NCBI GenBank assembly: GCA_038243605.1
Contig: JBBSQX010000020.1
Span: 1-42,788, forward strand
Reading direction: 5' to 3'
DNA: 42,788 nt
Source of the DNA: Terrimesophilobacter sp038243605
GTDB lineage: Bacteria; Actinomycetota; Actinomycetes; Actinomycetales; Microbacteriaceae
Below, piece by piece: positions 1 to 8,312 of the stretch. Made by a program: the position numbers and the translations under genes. Position 1 is the stretch's first letter. Each line of letters begins with the position of its first letter. Below the pieces are notes generated by a model. That model worked only from the letters and a program-made list of their open reading frames with translations, ran no database searches and was not told the DNA's origin.

Positions 1-1
1 C

Positions 2-940
2 GTTCTGCTGAACGGTGGCAGCGCTCGGCTCGCCTCGGGGGTGCGCGAACTCGACTTGGCCAATGGCACTCTCACCGAGGTGCGACTCGACGTCGACGAG
101 CTTCCCGCCGCCGAATACCTGCCGGATGCCGAAGCGATGACTTTCACGGGAGTGCGCGACGTGCACGCGTTCGTGTACCACCCGCGCAACCCCGACTACG
201 CCCCGACCGTGGGGGAGCTTCCCCCGTTCATCGCCGTCGTGCATGGTGGCCCCACCTCGCGCAGCGCGCTGGGGGTGCGCCTCAACTACGCCTACTTCAC
301 CTCGCGCGGCATCGGCATCATCGACGTCAACTATGGCGGATCTAGTGGATACGGTCGCGAGTACCGGCAGCGGTTGAACGGCCAGTGGGGCATCGTCGAC
401 GTTGAGGACACCATCGCGGCCATCAGTGGTCTTGCGGATGCCGGCATCGCAGACCCTGCGAGGCTCGCCATCCGAGGTGGCTCGGCTGGTGGCTGGACGG
501 TGCTTGCCGCGCTCGTCTCCAGTGATGTGTTCGCGTGCGGTGCCTCGTATTACGGTGTCGCCGACCTGCGTGCGCTCGCAGAAGACACGCACGATTTTGA
601 GTCGCGCTATACCGACGGCCTGGTCGGGCCGCTGCCTGAGGCCGCTCAGATCTACCACGACCGTGCGCCGATTAACCGCGTCGATGGGTTGTCATGCCCG
701 GTGTTGCTGCTGCAAGGGTTGGATGACCCGATCGTGCCGCCCGCCCAGGCCGAAGCCTTCAGGGATGCGCTCGTGAAGAAGGGCATCCGGCACGCCTACT
801 TGCCTTACGAGGGGGAGTCTCACGGATTCCGCAAAGCGGAGACGATCATTCACTCGATTCAGTCTGAGTTGTCGTTTTACGGTCAGGTGATGGGTTTCGA
901 GACTCCTGGCACGCCAGACCTGGAGCTGTGGACGCCCTAG
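2..940 (+). CDS. S9-family prolyl oligopeptidase-like peptidase, C-terminal part (5' end outside window)
   Basis: The reading frame is open from the first bases of the window, so the gene starts upstream; a GTG at 41 is internal, not a convincing start. What is visible is the alpha/beta-hydrolase catalytic domain of an S9 serine peptidase (acylaminoacyl/dipeptidyl peptidase type), which normally follows a beta-propeller. The nucleophile Ser lies in the GGSAGG elbow (coded near 475-495), the acid Asp in LDDPIVPP (near 720-735) and the catalytic His in GESHGF (near 812-830). The HGGPTSR oxyanion-region motif is also present. Such enzymes cut short peptides, usually in the cytoplasm. The 3' end is intact. 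Substrate cannot be read from the sequence. Confidence 0.9.
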   Translation, partial: VLLNGGSARLASGVRELDLANGTLTEVRLDVDELPAAEYLPDAEAMTFTGVRDVHAFVYHPRNPDYAPTVGELPPFIAVVHGGPTSRSALGVRLNYAYFTSRGIGIIDVNYGGSSGYGREYRQRLNGQWGIVDVEDTIAAISGLADAGIADPARLAIRGGSAGGWTVLAALVSSDVFACGASYYGVADLRALAEDTHDFESRYTDGLVGPLPEAAQIYHDRAPINRVDGLSCPVLLLQGLDDPIVPPAQAEAFRDALVKKGIRHAYLPYEGESHGFRKAETIIHSIQSELSFYGQVMGFETPGTPDLELWTP

Positions 941-958
941 CCCTTTCGCGCCCTGACC

Positions 959-1057
959 TTCCGTTCCCTGAGGTTCTCGAAAGGATGCAGTGTTCCGTTC
1001 CCTGAGGTTCTCGAAAGGATGCAGTGTTCCGTTCCCTGAGGCTCTCGAAGGGATCGC
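959..1057. repeat. Three tandem copies of a 34-bp repeat
   Basis: Copies start at 959, 993 and 1027 with an exact 34-bp period. The first two are identical; the third diverges after ctctcgaa. The core reads ccctgaggttctcgaaagg and resembles the ccctgag-n-ttgtcgaaggg interspersed motif common between genes in Microbacteriaceae (from memory). There are no unique spacers between copies, so this is not a CRISPR array. Confidence 0.85.
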
Positions 1058-1097
1058 GCCGCGGCCGCTGCTCACCGTAACCCCTAGCGATGCGCCA

Positions 1098-1143
1098 CTT
1101 TGTTGGCGATGCGCCTGTTGCAGATGGCGCATCGCCAACAAAG
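1098..1143. repeat. Perfect 18-bp inverted repeat (strong hairpin)
   Basis: The left arm 1098-1115 and right arm 1126-1143 are exact reverse complements, separated by a 10-base loop (tgttgcagat). A second copy of the left-arm core, gcgatgcgcca at 1087-1097, can also pair with the right arm (1125-1135), so two mutually exclusive stems are possible. No T-run follows, so it is not a canonical intrinsic terminator. It could stop transcription from the upstream peptidase gene, or be a REP/MITE-like element. Confidence 0.85.
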
Positions 1144-1152
1144 GGGAGCATC

Positions 1153-1176
1153 GTCGCGGTCGCGGTCGCGGTCGCG
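1153..1176. repeat. Hexanucleotide tandem repeat gtcgcg x4
   Basis: Four perfect head-to-tail copies of gtcgcg lie between the hairpin and the recQ start. Function is unknown; the length may vary between strains by slippage. Together with the 34-bp repeats and the hairpin it accounts for most of the 941-1233 intergenic stretch, in which no gene is seen. Confidence 0.8.
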
Positions 1177-1233
1177 AGAACGCCAGCGGGTCCGCCGCGA
1201 CGGCGGGACAGTGGTTCCCGTTAGCCTTGAACT

Positions 1234-3078
1234 ATGACCCCTGCTGTTGCCGCCCTTCACCGCGTCTTCGGCTACGACGCCTTTCGTGGCGACCAGGCCG
1301 AGATCATCGATCACGTCATTGGTGGCGGCGATGCGCTCGTGCTCATGCCTACCGGCGGTGGCAAGTCGCTGTGCTACCAAATCCCCGCACTCGTGCGGGA
1401 GGGCACTGGCGTTGTCATTTCCCCCCTCATCGCCCTCATGCAGGATCAGGTGGATGCGCTCGGCGCGCTTGGAGTTCGTGCGGCATTCCTGAACTCCACT
1501 CAAGGTGCAGAGGATCGCACGCGTGTGGAGCGGGCGTATGTCGCAGGCGAACTTGACCTGCTTTACCTCGCGCCGGAGCGCCTCACGATGCCCTCCACCG
1601 CTGAGCTGCTCGACCGCGGCACCATCGCTCTCTTCGCGATCGACGAGGCTCACTGTGTTTCGCAGTGGGGCCACGACTTCCGACCGAACTATCTTCAGCT
1701 CTCGATGCTGCACGAGCGCTGGCCGACGGTGCCGCGTATTGCGCTCACGGCGACCGCGACCGACCAGACCCACAAAGAGATTCAGAAGCGTTTGCAGCTG
1801 GCGGATGCCAAACACTTTGTGGCGAGCTTCGACCGGCCCAACATCCAGTACCGCATTGTGCCCAAAGATCAGCCACAAAAGCAGTTGCTCGAATTGCTAC
1901 GCACAGAGCATGCAGGGGATGCCGGAATCGTCTACTGCCTCTCCCGCGCCTCGGTCGAGAAGACCGCTGAGTTTCTTGTGCAGCAGGGTATTCCCGCTTT
2001 GCCATATCACGCAGGGCTTGACGCGAGAGTGCGTGCAGCGAACCAGTCACGGTTCCTGCGTGAAGATGGAATGATCATGGTGGCAACCATTGCTTTTGGT
2101 ATGGGAATCGACAAACCAGACGTGCGGTTTGTTGCCCACCTCGACCTGCCCAAGTCTGTGGAGGGCTACTACCAAGAGACCGGCCGTGCAGGGCGCGATG
2201 GCCTGCCATCGACGGCATGGCTTGCGTATGGGCTGCAAGATGTGGTGCAGCAGCGCCGCATGATCGAAACTTCCGAAGGTGATCTGGCGCACCGGCGGCG
2301 CCTCGGTGCCCATTTGGATGCCATGCTCGCGCTGTGCGAAACCGTCGAGTGTCGGCGCATGCAACTTCTGGCATATTTCGGTGAAGAGTCATCACCGTGC
2401 GGAAACTGTGACACCTGCTTGAGCCCGCCCGAGGCGTGGGACGGCACGGTTCCTGCACAAAAGCTTCTCTCCACCGTTGTGCGTCTGCAGCGGGAGCGCA
2501 ATCAGAAGTTCGGGGCGGGGCACCTCATCGACATTCTGCTTGGCAAGCAAACACCGCGTGTGGATCAGTATGGGCACGACGAACTTTCGACGTTCGGTAT
2601 CGGTACAGAGCTGGCAGAGACCGAGTGGCGCGGTGTCGTGCGCCAGCTTCTCGCGCAGGGTTTGCTCGCCGTGAATTCGGATGGCTTCGGCACCCTCGTG
2701 ACCACGGAGGCGAGCTCGGCTGTACTGGGTGGCACTCGAAAGGTGAACCTTCGTCGCGAGCCGGAGCGCACATCATCCACGCCTTCGCGCAAAGCGCGCA
2801 GCGCAACGGTTGGTCTTCCTGACACGGCCAAGCCGATCTTCGAGGCGTTGCGAGAGTGGCGTGGTGCGCAGGCGAAAGAGCAGGGTGTTCCCGCGTACGT
2901 GATCTTCCACGACGCGACGCTGCGGGAGTTTGCGACCCGCAACTTCTCGACGCTCGAGGACCTCGGCACTGTCACGGGAGTCGGCGAGGCGAAGCTTGCA
3001 AAGTACGGCGAGGGAGTGCTCGAGATACTGAGCAGTTCAGAGAGCACCTCCGCGGGTGCTCCGCCCGTCGCGGAGTAG
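1234..3078 (+). CDS. recQ: ATP-dependent DNA helicase RecQ
   Basis: Superfamily 2 3'-5' DNA helicase used in recombination and in repair of stalled forks. The 614-residue product has the full RecQ layout: Walker A TGGGKS (about residues 40-46), a DEAH box followed by the aromatic-rich loop CVSQWGHDFRP (about 137-150), the QETGRAGRDG arginine-finger motif, a zinc-binding region with Cys plus CGNCDTC (about 372-395), a winged-helix RQC region, and a C-terminal HRDC domain (about 531-600). The ATG at 1234 has no clear Shine-Dalgarno; tagcct about 14 bases upstream could serve as a -10 for a leaderless mRNA, which is only a suggestion. Repeats separate it from the peptidase gene, and a 36-bp gap from the next gene. 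Confidence 0.96.
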   Translation: MTPAVAALHRVFGYDAFRGDQAEIIDHVIGGGDALVLMPTGGGKSLCYQIPALVREGTGVVISPLIALMQDQVDALGALGVRAAFLNSTQGAEDRTRVERAYVAGELDLLYLAPERLTMPSTAELLDRGTIALFAIDEAHCVSQWGHDFRPNYLQLSMLHERWPTVPRIALTATATDQTHKEIQKRLQLADAKHFVASFDRPNIQYRIVPKDQPQKQLLELLRTEHAGDAGIVYCLSRASVEKTAEFLVQQGIPALPYHAGLDARVRAANQSRFLREDGMIMVATIAFGMGIDKPDVRFVAHLDLPKSVEGYYQETGRAGRDGLPSTAWLAYGLQDVVQQRRMIETSEGDLAHRRRLGAHLDAMLALCETVECRRMQLLAYFGEESSPCGNCDTCLSPPEAWDGTVPAQKLLSTVVRLQRERNQKFGAGHLIDILLGKQTPRVDQYGHDELSTFGIGTELAETEWRGVVRQLLAQGLLAVNSDGFGTLVTTEASSAVLGGTRKVNLRREPERTSSTPSRKARSATVGLPDTAKPIFEALREWRGAQAKEQGVPAYVIFHDATLREFATRNFSTLEDLGTVTGVGEAKLAKYGEGVLEILSSSESTSAGAPPVAE

Positions 3079-3114
3079 CCCGCTGCCGTGTCGCAAACCC
3101 TTTAGCATCGAAGG

Positions 3115-4074
3115 GTGCGCACTTTCTATCCAGAACTAGAACCATACGACCACGGGCTCCTCGACGTGGGTGACGGCCACTCGATCTACTGGGAGACCAG
3201 CGGCAATCCCGATGGCAAGCCCGTTGTGTTTCTGCACGGCGGCCCCGGCGGAACATCCAGCCCGACCCAGCGTCGAGTGTTCAACCCGGAGAAGTACCGC
3301 ATCGTGCTTCTCGACCAGCGCGGAACAGGCAAGAGCACGCCGCACGCGAGTGAGCCATCCGCCGACCTTTCCACGAACACCACGTGGCATTTGGTCGCCG
3401 ATCTGGAGAAGCTGCGCGAGCACCTCGGCATCGATCGCTGGCAGCTTTTTGGCGGCTCGTGGGGTAGCGCTCTCGCACTCGCGTACGCCGAGACGCACAC
3501 CGCCCGGGTGAGCGAGCTCGTGCTCCGCGGAATCTTTACTCTGCGTGAGAGCGAACTGTTCTGGTTCTACGAGGGCCCTGCCGGTCAGCTGTTCCCTGAG
3601 GAGTTCCACGCCTACACTTCGGCGGTGCCGAACGCTAAGCCCGGCGAGTACCGTGCTGCGTTCCATGAGCTGCTCTTCGACCCAGACCCCGCCGTGCACA
3701 TTCCGGCCGGCAAAGCGTGGGCAACGTGGGAAGCGTCAACGATCACACTTCGGCAGCGCCCAGAGCTCATCGCGAACTTTGAGGACGCGAAGCAGGCCGT
3801 GGCGTTCTCACGCATCGAGAACCATTACTTTCAGAACTTCGGATGGTTCGAGGATGGCCAGTTGCTGCGGGATGCCGTGAAGCTGGCCGACATCCCGACC
3901 GTGATCGTGCAGGGCCACTATGACGTGTGCACCCCGCCGGTCACCGCCTGGGAACTCAGCCGCCAAATGCCGCACGCCGAGTTCATCATGGTTCCGGATG
4001 CCGGCCACTCGTTCGACGAACCCGGCACCTTGACCGCGTTGATTGAGGCAACCGACCGCTTCGCTGATCGCTAG
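3115..4074 (+). CDS. pip: Proline iminopeptidase
   Basis: Cytoplasmic S33-family alpha/beta hydrolase that removes N-terminal proline from peptides. The 319-residue length is typical. The family signature HGGPGG (oxyanion hole) appears near residue 41, the nucleophile elbow GGSWGS near residue 110, and the catalytic His in PDAGHSF near the C terminus; DQRGTGKS is also characteristic. The start is GTG, preceded directly by tcgaagg. It begins 36 bp after recQ and may be read from the same transcript. The 66 bp between its stop and the convergent exporter gene contain short related repeats (gttaaccgcgagtcgc and gtgaaccgcgaaccgc) but no obvious terminator. Confidence 0.93.
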   Translation: MRTFYPELEPYDHGLLDVGDGHSIYWETSGNPDGKPVVFLHGGPGGTSSPTQRRVFNPEKYRIVLLDQRGTGKSTPHASEPSADLSTNTTWHLVADLEKLREHLGIDRWQLFGGSWGSALALAYAETHTARVSELVLRGIFTLRESELFWFYEGPAGQLFPEEFHAYTSAVPNAKPGEYRAAFHELLFDPDPAVHIPAGKAWATWEASTITLRQRPELIANFEDAKQAVAFSRIENHYFQNFGWFEDGQLLRDAVKLADIPTVIVQGHYDVCTPPVTAWELSRQMPHAEFIMVPDAGHSFDEPGTLTALIEATDRFADR

Positions 4075-4140
4075 ACGCTGACTCCTGATCGCGAGAGGTT
4101 AACCGCGAGTCGCTGACGACAGGCGGTGAACCGCGAACCG

Positions 4141-5760
4141 CTACTTCTTGGGTTCACCGCCCGCGGCAACCTCGGTGGCGGCCGCTGGTTCGTCTTCATG
4201 CTCCGGCAGCGTGCTGTCGAGGCGAAGGGTGGCGAGTAGTCCGAGTGCAAGGAACCCTGCGGCCGCGAACGCTGAGTAGCGGGTGCCGTCGCTGAACGCT
4301 GCTTGTGCCTCCGCATACACGTTGGCGTCTTTCTCTTTGAGCCCAGGGATGGCGTTGCCTGCGCTGTTGACGACGGCGTCGATGATCTGTGTCTTCGTTG
4401 CTTCAGGAATCGGGCTATCGGCGAGGCGGGCCTCAAGGGAGGCGCCGACACTCGTGAACAGGATGGTGCCGAGGATGGCGATGCCGAGCGCGCTCCCGAC
4501 CTGGCGGGACGTACTCTGTGTCCCTGAGCCCTGCCCGCTCTTCTCGATCGGCACATCCTTCAGCACAACCCCGGTGAGCTGCGCGGTGGCGAGCCCAATT
4601 CCGAAGCCGTAGACGAACAGGCCAATGGCGATCTCCCACCACTGTGTTTCAGCAGAAATCACGAGGCCAACGATCACGATGCCGATAATTTCGGCGAGGA
4701 TTCCCCCGCGCACGATCCATACTGGCGAAATCTTGTTGCCGTAGCTGCCGGCAAATCCGCTGGCGACAAATGATCCGATAGCGAGAGCAAGAATCACATA
4801 TCCGGTTTGCAACGCGGTGTAGTCGAGCACATTCTGCAGCCAGAGGGGAAGCGAGAGAATGATGCCGTACTCACCAAGCGACACAATCATCGCCGCTATA
4901 TTCCCGTTCCGGAATGAGGCGATGGAGAACAGGCCAAAGGCGAGCATGGTGCTCTTGCCTGCGCGTTCGCGATGGATTCCCCACGCGATGAATCCGATGA
5001 GCCCGATCAGGGCGATGAGAAACACGATCGGGATGGGGGAGAACGCGAACGGCCACTTCCACGAGCCGATGTCTGGCACCGTGTCGGCGAGCCACCATCC
5101 GTAGGTTCGGCCCTCTATGAGTCCGAAGACGAGTGCGCCGCTCGTGATGACGGAGAGCGCGGCGCCGACGAAGTCGATGCGATGAGTGTCGGCTTCGCGT
5201 GATTCGACAACGAACATGATCACACCGATGACGATGATGATGCCGAGGGGAACGTTGATGCCGAAGGCCCAGCGCCAGGAGAAGTAGGTGGTGAGCCATC
5301 CGCCAAGAACGGGCCCGACTGCCGCCATCCCTCCGATGGTGGAGCCCCATACGGCGAAGGCGATTGCCCGATCGCGTCCACGGAACGTGGCGTTAATGAT
5401 CGAGAGCGTTGTGGGCAGGATCATCGCCCCGCCGACGCCTTGCAGCACGCGAGAGCCGATCAGTAGGTCGCCGGTGGGGGCGATGGCGGCGAGCACGGAG
5501 GAGAGCGCGAAGATCGTGACACCGATGATCATGAGTTTGCGACGACCAACCCGGTCGGCGAGCGTGCCGAACACCAGCAGCAGGGCGGCGAACACGAGTG
5601 TGTAGCTTTCCTGAACCCACTGCACCTGGGTGGACGTGATCTTCAGGTCCTTAACGATGGAGGGGATGGCCACGTTCACAATGGTCGAGTCCACGATGAT
5701 GAGCGATACGGCCAGACTGATAACGACGAGCCCGAGCCACTTTGCGCGTGATGTCTTCAC
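4141..5760 (-). CDS. MFS drug exporter, DHA2 (14-TM) family
   Basis: Proton-driven multidrug efflux permease of the inner membrane, EmrB/QacA-like. The 539-residue chain has about 14 hydrophobic spans, the MFS motif A loop GTLADRVGRRKLM after TM2, and the DHA2-typical stretch WRWAFGINVPLG after TM5. The start is GTG (5758-5760) with a strong aggaga Shine-Dalgarno. A long periplasmic loop before the last TM (SLEARLADSPIPEATK) is usual in this family. The gene is divergent from a marR-type gene 105 bp away with an operator-like palindrome between them, so it is probably repressed by that regulator. The substrate cannot be predicted. Confidence 0.92.
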   Translation of the reverse strand: MKTSRAKWLGLVVISLAVSLIIVDSTIVNVAIPSIVKDLKITSTQVQWVQESYTLVFAALLLVFGTLADRVGRRKLMIIGVTIFALSSVLAAIAPTGDLLIGSRVLQGVGGAMILPTTLSIINATFRGRDRAIAFAVWGSTIGGMAAVGPVLGGWLTTYFSWRWAFGINVPLGIIIVIGVIMFVVESREADTHRIDFVGAALSVITSGALVFGLIEGRTYGWWLADTVPDIGSWKWPFAFSPIPIVFLIALIGLIGFIAWGIHRERAGKSTMLAFGLFSIASFRNGNIAAMIVSLGEYGIILSLPLWLQNVLDYTALQTGYVILALAIGSFVASGFAGSYGNKISPVWIVRGGILAEIIGIVIVGLVISAETQWWEIAIGLFVYGFGIGLATAQLTGVVLKDVPIEKSGQGSGTQSTSRQVGSALGIAILGTILFTSVGASLEARLADSPIPEATKTQIIDAVVNSAGNAIPGLKEKDANVYAEAQAAFSDGTRYSAFAAAGFLALGLLATLRLDSTLPEHEDEPAAATEVAAGGEPKK

Positions 5761-5784
5761 TGCGTCTCCTCTTGAAATTAGATC

Positions 5785-5837
5785 GCTAGCTTAACAAGCA
5801 ATAAGCTAGCTTAGCAATTCGACAGCAGGCTTACTAT
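5785..5837. promoter_or_regulatory. Putative MarR operator and marR promoter
   Basis: Inverted repeat gctagctt (5785-5792) / aagctagc (5803-5810) with a 10-base spacer, continued by a further half site cttagc (5810-5815). It sits between the divergent exporter and marR genes. A -10-like tactat occurs at 5832-5837 for marR, with a weak ttagca (5811-5816) as a possible -35 overlapping the palindrome. MarR repressors bind palindromes of this kind (family knowledge); binding here is inferred. Confidence 0.6.
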
Positions 5838-5865
5838 CACTCGAAAGGACGATATCCTCAAAGAC

Positions 5866-6321
5866 ATGGATGCAACCCCGACACCGGGTGAGGCCGAGCA
5901 CGGCCCCATGACGGAGTGGCCAACAGGGCGGCTGCTGTCGACGGCGTCCAGACTCGTCGAACACGCGTGGCTTGACGCGTTAGGCGACAAAGGCCTCTCT
6001 CACGCAGGCTTCATTGCGCTGCACATCATCGGCGACAAACCCGCCAGTCAGACCGACCTTGCCGCTCGCGCACGCGTTGAAAATCAGACAATGTCGCGCA
6101 CGCTTGATCGCCTCGAGCGCGAGGGCTATATCGAGCGTGAACGTGATCCGCATGACGGTCGCAAGCACATCATCACCCGAACCAAACAGGGTGCGGAGGC
6201 GTGGAATTCGGCGCGCACCTTGGAGGCAGACGTATTTCCGCAGATCGCAGAGACGCAGGCACTGCGCAATGCCCTTCTCGAATTGATCACCGCAGGAACT
6301 GCGCGCCGCTGGCACCCGTAG
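5866..6321 (+). CDS. MarR-family transcriptional regulator
   Basis: Small (151 residues) winged-helix regulator. The central region reads QTDLAARARVENQTMSRTLDRLEREGYIERERDPHDGRKHIITRT, which is the MarR recognition helix plus the wing DxRDxR-type motif (here DPHDGRKH). N- and C-terminal helices would form the dimer interface. It is divergently transcribed from the DHA2 exporter with an inverted repeat in the shared 105-bp gap, so it most likely represses that exporter and itself until a ligand binds. The ATG at 5866 is preferred; MTEW at 5908 is a possible internal start. Confidence 0.9.
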   Translation: MDATPTPGEAEHGPMTEWPTGRLLSTASRLVEHAWLDALGDKGLSHAGFIALHIIGDKPASQTDLAARARVENQTMSRTLDRLEREGYIERERDPHDGRKHIITRTKQGAEAWNSARTLEADVFPQIAETQALRNALLELITAGTARRWHP

Positions 6322-6333
6322 TAACGTCAATCC

Positions 6334-7215
6334 ATGACGTTCAACCCCGACTCCAATATTGGTTCCGGCAAGGTGAGCCGCCGCGGGCGCAACACGGGAA
6401 TCGCTGTGGGCGGCGGCGGCATCCTCGTGGTGATTCTCGCCCTCGTCTCCCCGATGCTCGGAGTCGACCTCACCCCACTCGCCGGCCTCTTCGGTGAGGG
6501 CGGAACGCCCCAGTCCACGACATCCGACAGTGTGGATGAGTGTAAGACCGGTGCCGACGCCAACGAGAATGTCGACTGCCGAATGAAGGGCGCAGCGGCC
6601 TCCCTCGATGCCTACTGGGCGGGTGCCTTTGCACAGGAGGGCATCACCTACCGCTCACCAGGCGACTTCGTGCTTTTCAGCGGCTCAACGAGCACCGGAT
6701 GCGGCACAGCCTCTAGCGCGACCGGCCCCTTTTATTGCCCACCGGATGAGTCCATCTACGTGGATACTGGGTTTTTTGATCAACTCCGCAGCCAGTTTGG
6801 TGCCACCGGCGGGCCACTGGCTGAGATGTATGTGGTGGCGCACGAGTGGGGCCACCACATTCAGAACGTGCTCGGAACGATGGATAATCTGAACCTTCGC
6901 GACTCGGGCCCCACCTCTGATTCAGTGCGCCTCGAACTGCAGGCGGACTGCTACGGAGGGTCGTGGGCGAAGAACGCGTCGACGGTGCCCGATTCGGGCG
7001 GGGTGCCCTACCTTCAGCCCATCACGAAGGAGCAGATCGACGACGCGTTGAACGCCGCTCAGGTGATTGGCGATGACCGAATTCAGGAGATGTCTAGTGG
7101 TCAGGTTCAGCCTGAAACGTGGACGCACGGCTCCAGCGAACAGCGTCAGAAGTGGTTCATGATCGGGTTCGAGGGCGGACCGACCGCCTGCAACACGTTC
7201 GACGTAACTCCGTAA
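6334..7215 (+). CDS. Neutral zinc metallopeptidase (YpfJ / PF04228 type)
   Basis: 293-residue protein with a short cytoplasmic N terminus, one membrane-spanning segment (about residues 23-45), then an extracytoplasmic domain. The zinc-binding HEWGHHIQN motif (about residues 170-178) matches HExxH metallopeptidases, and LELQADCYGGSWA further on carries the probable third ligand region, as in the predicted neutral zinc metallopeptidase family. Physiological substrates are not known for the family. The gene starts 12 bp after marR and may be cotranscribed, though no functional link is evident. No good ribosome-binding site is seen before the ATG. Confidence 0.85.
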   Translation: MTFNPDSNIGSGKVSRRGRNTGIAVGGGGILVVILALVSPMLGVDLTPLAGLFGEGGTPQSTTSDSVDECKTGADANENVDCRMKGAAASLDAYWAGAFAQEGITYRSPGDFVLFSGSTSTGCGTASSATGPFYCPPDESIYVDTGFFDQLRSQFGATGGPLAEMYVVAHEWGHHIQNVLGTMDNLNLRDSGPTSDSVRLELQADCYGGSWAKNASTVPDSGGVPYLQPITKEQIDDALNAAQVIGDDRIQEMSSGQVQPETWTHGSSEQRQKWFMIGFEGGPTACNTFDVTP

Positions 7216-7218
7216 CAG

Positions 7219-7608
7219 CTAATTCTGGGCGTCTGCGGCCTCTTGCTCGGCAATCTGCTTATGGATGTCTTCCATGTCGAGGCCGCGAACGGCGGTGATG
7301 ATCTCGTCGAGCGCAGGGCCGGGGAGGGCGCCCGGCTGCGAGAATACCCGCACTCCGTCACGGAACGCCATGAGGGTGGGGATAGACGAGATGCCCATCG
7401 CGCCAGCAAGTTCCTGCTGCGCGTCGGTGTCTACCTTCGCGAACGTGACGTCAGCATTTGCGTCGCTCGCCTTGTCGTAGATGGGGCCGAACTGTTGGCA
7501 CGGCCCGCACCAGGTCGCCCAGAAATCAACGAACGTGATTCCACGGGCAGTAACGGTTTTTTCGAAATCTTCAGCGGTCAGGTCCACGGTGGGCATGGCA
7601 GCATCCAT
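7219..7608 (-). CDS. trxA: Thioredoxin
   Basis: Cytoplasmic disulfide reductase with a standard single thioredoxin fold of 129 residues. The active site WCGPCQQ is intact and the cis-proline loop reads SIPTLMAF. FVDFWATWCGPC is the classical beta3-alpha2 segment. The first ATG (7606-7608) lies directly after aaagg, so initiation at the next ATG (7594-7596, MPTVDL), which has aaaggatgg at a more normal distance, is equally likely and would give 125 residues. Its stop lies 3 bp from the stop of the convergent metallopeptidase gene. Confidence 0.93.
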   Translation of the reverse strand: MDAAMPTVDLTAEDFEKTVTARGITFVDFWATWCGPCQQFGPIYDKASDANADVTFAKVDTDAQQELAGAMGISSIPTLMAFRDGVRVFSQPGALPGPALDEIITAVRGLDMEDIHKQIAEQEAADAQN

Positions 7609-7847
7609 CCTTTGTTTTGTTGACTCTTGTCGACGTTCTTCAACGTTACGCGCGCCGTAGATATTCCGTCCACTCGGAGGCCGTCCGTTGCGTCGTCACT
7701 CTCGGCAGTTGACGATGTAGACCCAGTGGCTGTCTCGACTACGCCGCGACAACGTTCAGCGCGGTGGATGCCGCGCAGGATGCGCCATGGGTGGAAAGAG
7801 ACACTATTGACGAAACCTGCCGCCAAAACCGCATAGATTTGGGGGCT

Positions 7848-8312
7848 ATGCGGTCAACGGAAACGCCAACATCAACTTCAGTACCAATCCCAGTACCAAT
7901 CCCAACGCGTAGTCGCATCCAGCTTCGATGGGCCGCCGTTCTGCAAATTGTGCAGGGGGCGCTCATGGAGGGCTTGCCGTTTCTCGGCCTTCTCGTGTTG
8001 TTGGCGCTCGGGGTCGATGCGTCGGTGCCGGCGCGCGGCTTCTCGTTCATCGTGCCGTTCTTCAACGAGAACCTTTACCTGATGATGGCGATCAGCGGGG
8101 TCTTTGGTGTCCTGAGAATCGTCGGCGCGATCGGCCTGCTGAAGAACCGTATGTGGGGCTACTGGCTCTCGATCGTCAACTGCGTTGTTGCGCTGACTCT
8201 GATGATCTTCATGCTGCCAGCTGGCATCGCGGATGGCCTGCTGTCGGGCACCGCGCTCATCCTTCTGTTGGTGGCGCGGTTCGGAACGTCACCGATCACC
8301 CCTACTGGCTGA
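7848..8312 (+). CDS. Small polytopic membrane protein of unknown function
   Basis: 154 residues with about four transmembrane segments (roughly 33-50, 68-88, 97-112 and 115-140) after a polar Thr/Pro-rich N terminus containing the repeat VPIPVPIP. I do not recognise a family. The ATG at 7848 is preferred over the longer frame from 7764 because ggggg lies directly upstream and the extra residues look non-coding. Its last 11 bases overlap the end of the convergent TetR-type gene. The 239 bp between trxA and this gene show no convincing gene. Confidence 0.7.
   Translation: MRSTETPTSTSVPIPVPIPTRSRIQLRWAAVLQIVQGALMEGLPFLGLLVLLALGVDASVPARGFSFIVPFFNENLYLMMAISGVFGVLRIVGAIGLLKNRMWGYWLSIVNCVVALTLMIFMLPAGIADGLLSGTALILLLVARFGTSPITPTG

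Noticed and set aside
959..1057. CRISPR array
   Set aside because: The three repeats are contiguous with no unique spacers and no cas genes are nearby.
1084..1878. 264-residue minus-strand frame across the recQ start
   Set aside because: Antisense to recQ and passing through the hairpin and hexamer repeats; the protein is low-complexity Arg/Asp at its end.
7627..7836. 69-residue plus-strand frame between trxA and the small membrane protein
   Set aside because: No ribosome-binding site, Ser/Arg/Thr-rich random-looking composition and overlap with likely promoter DNA.
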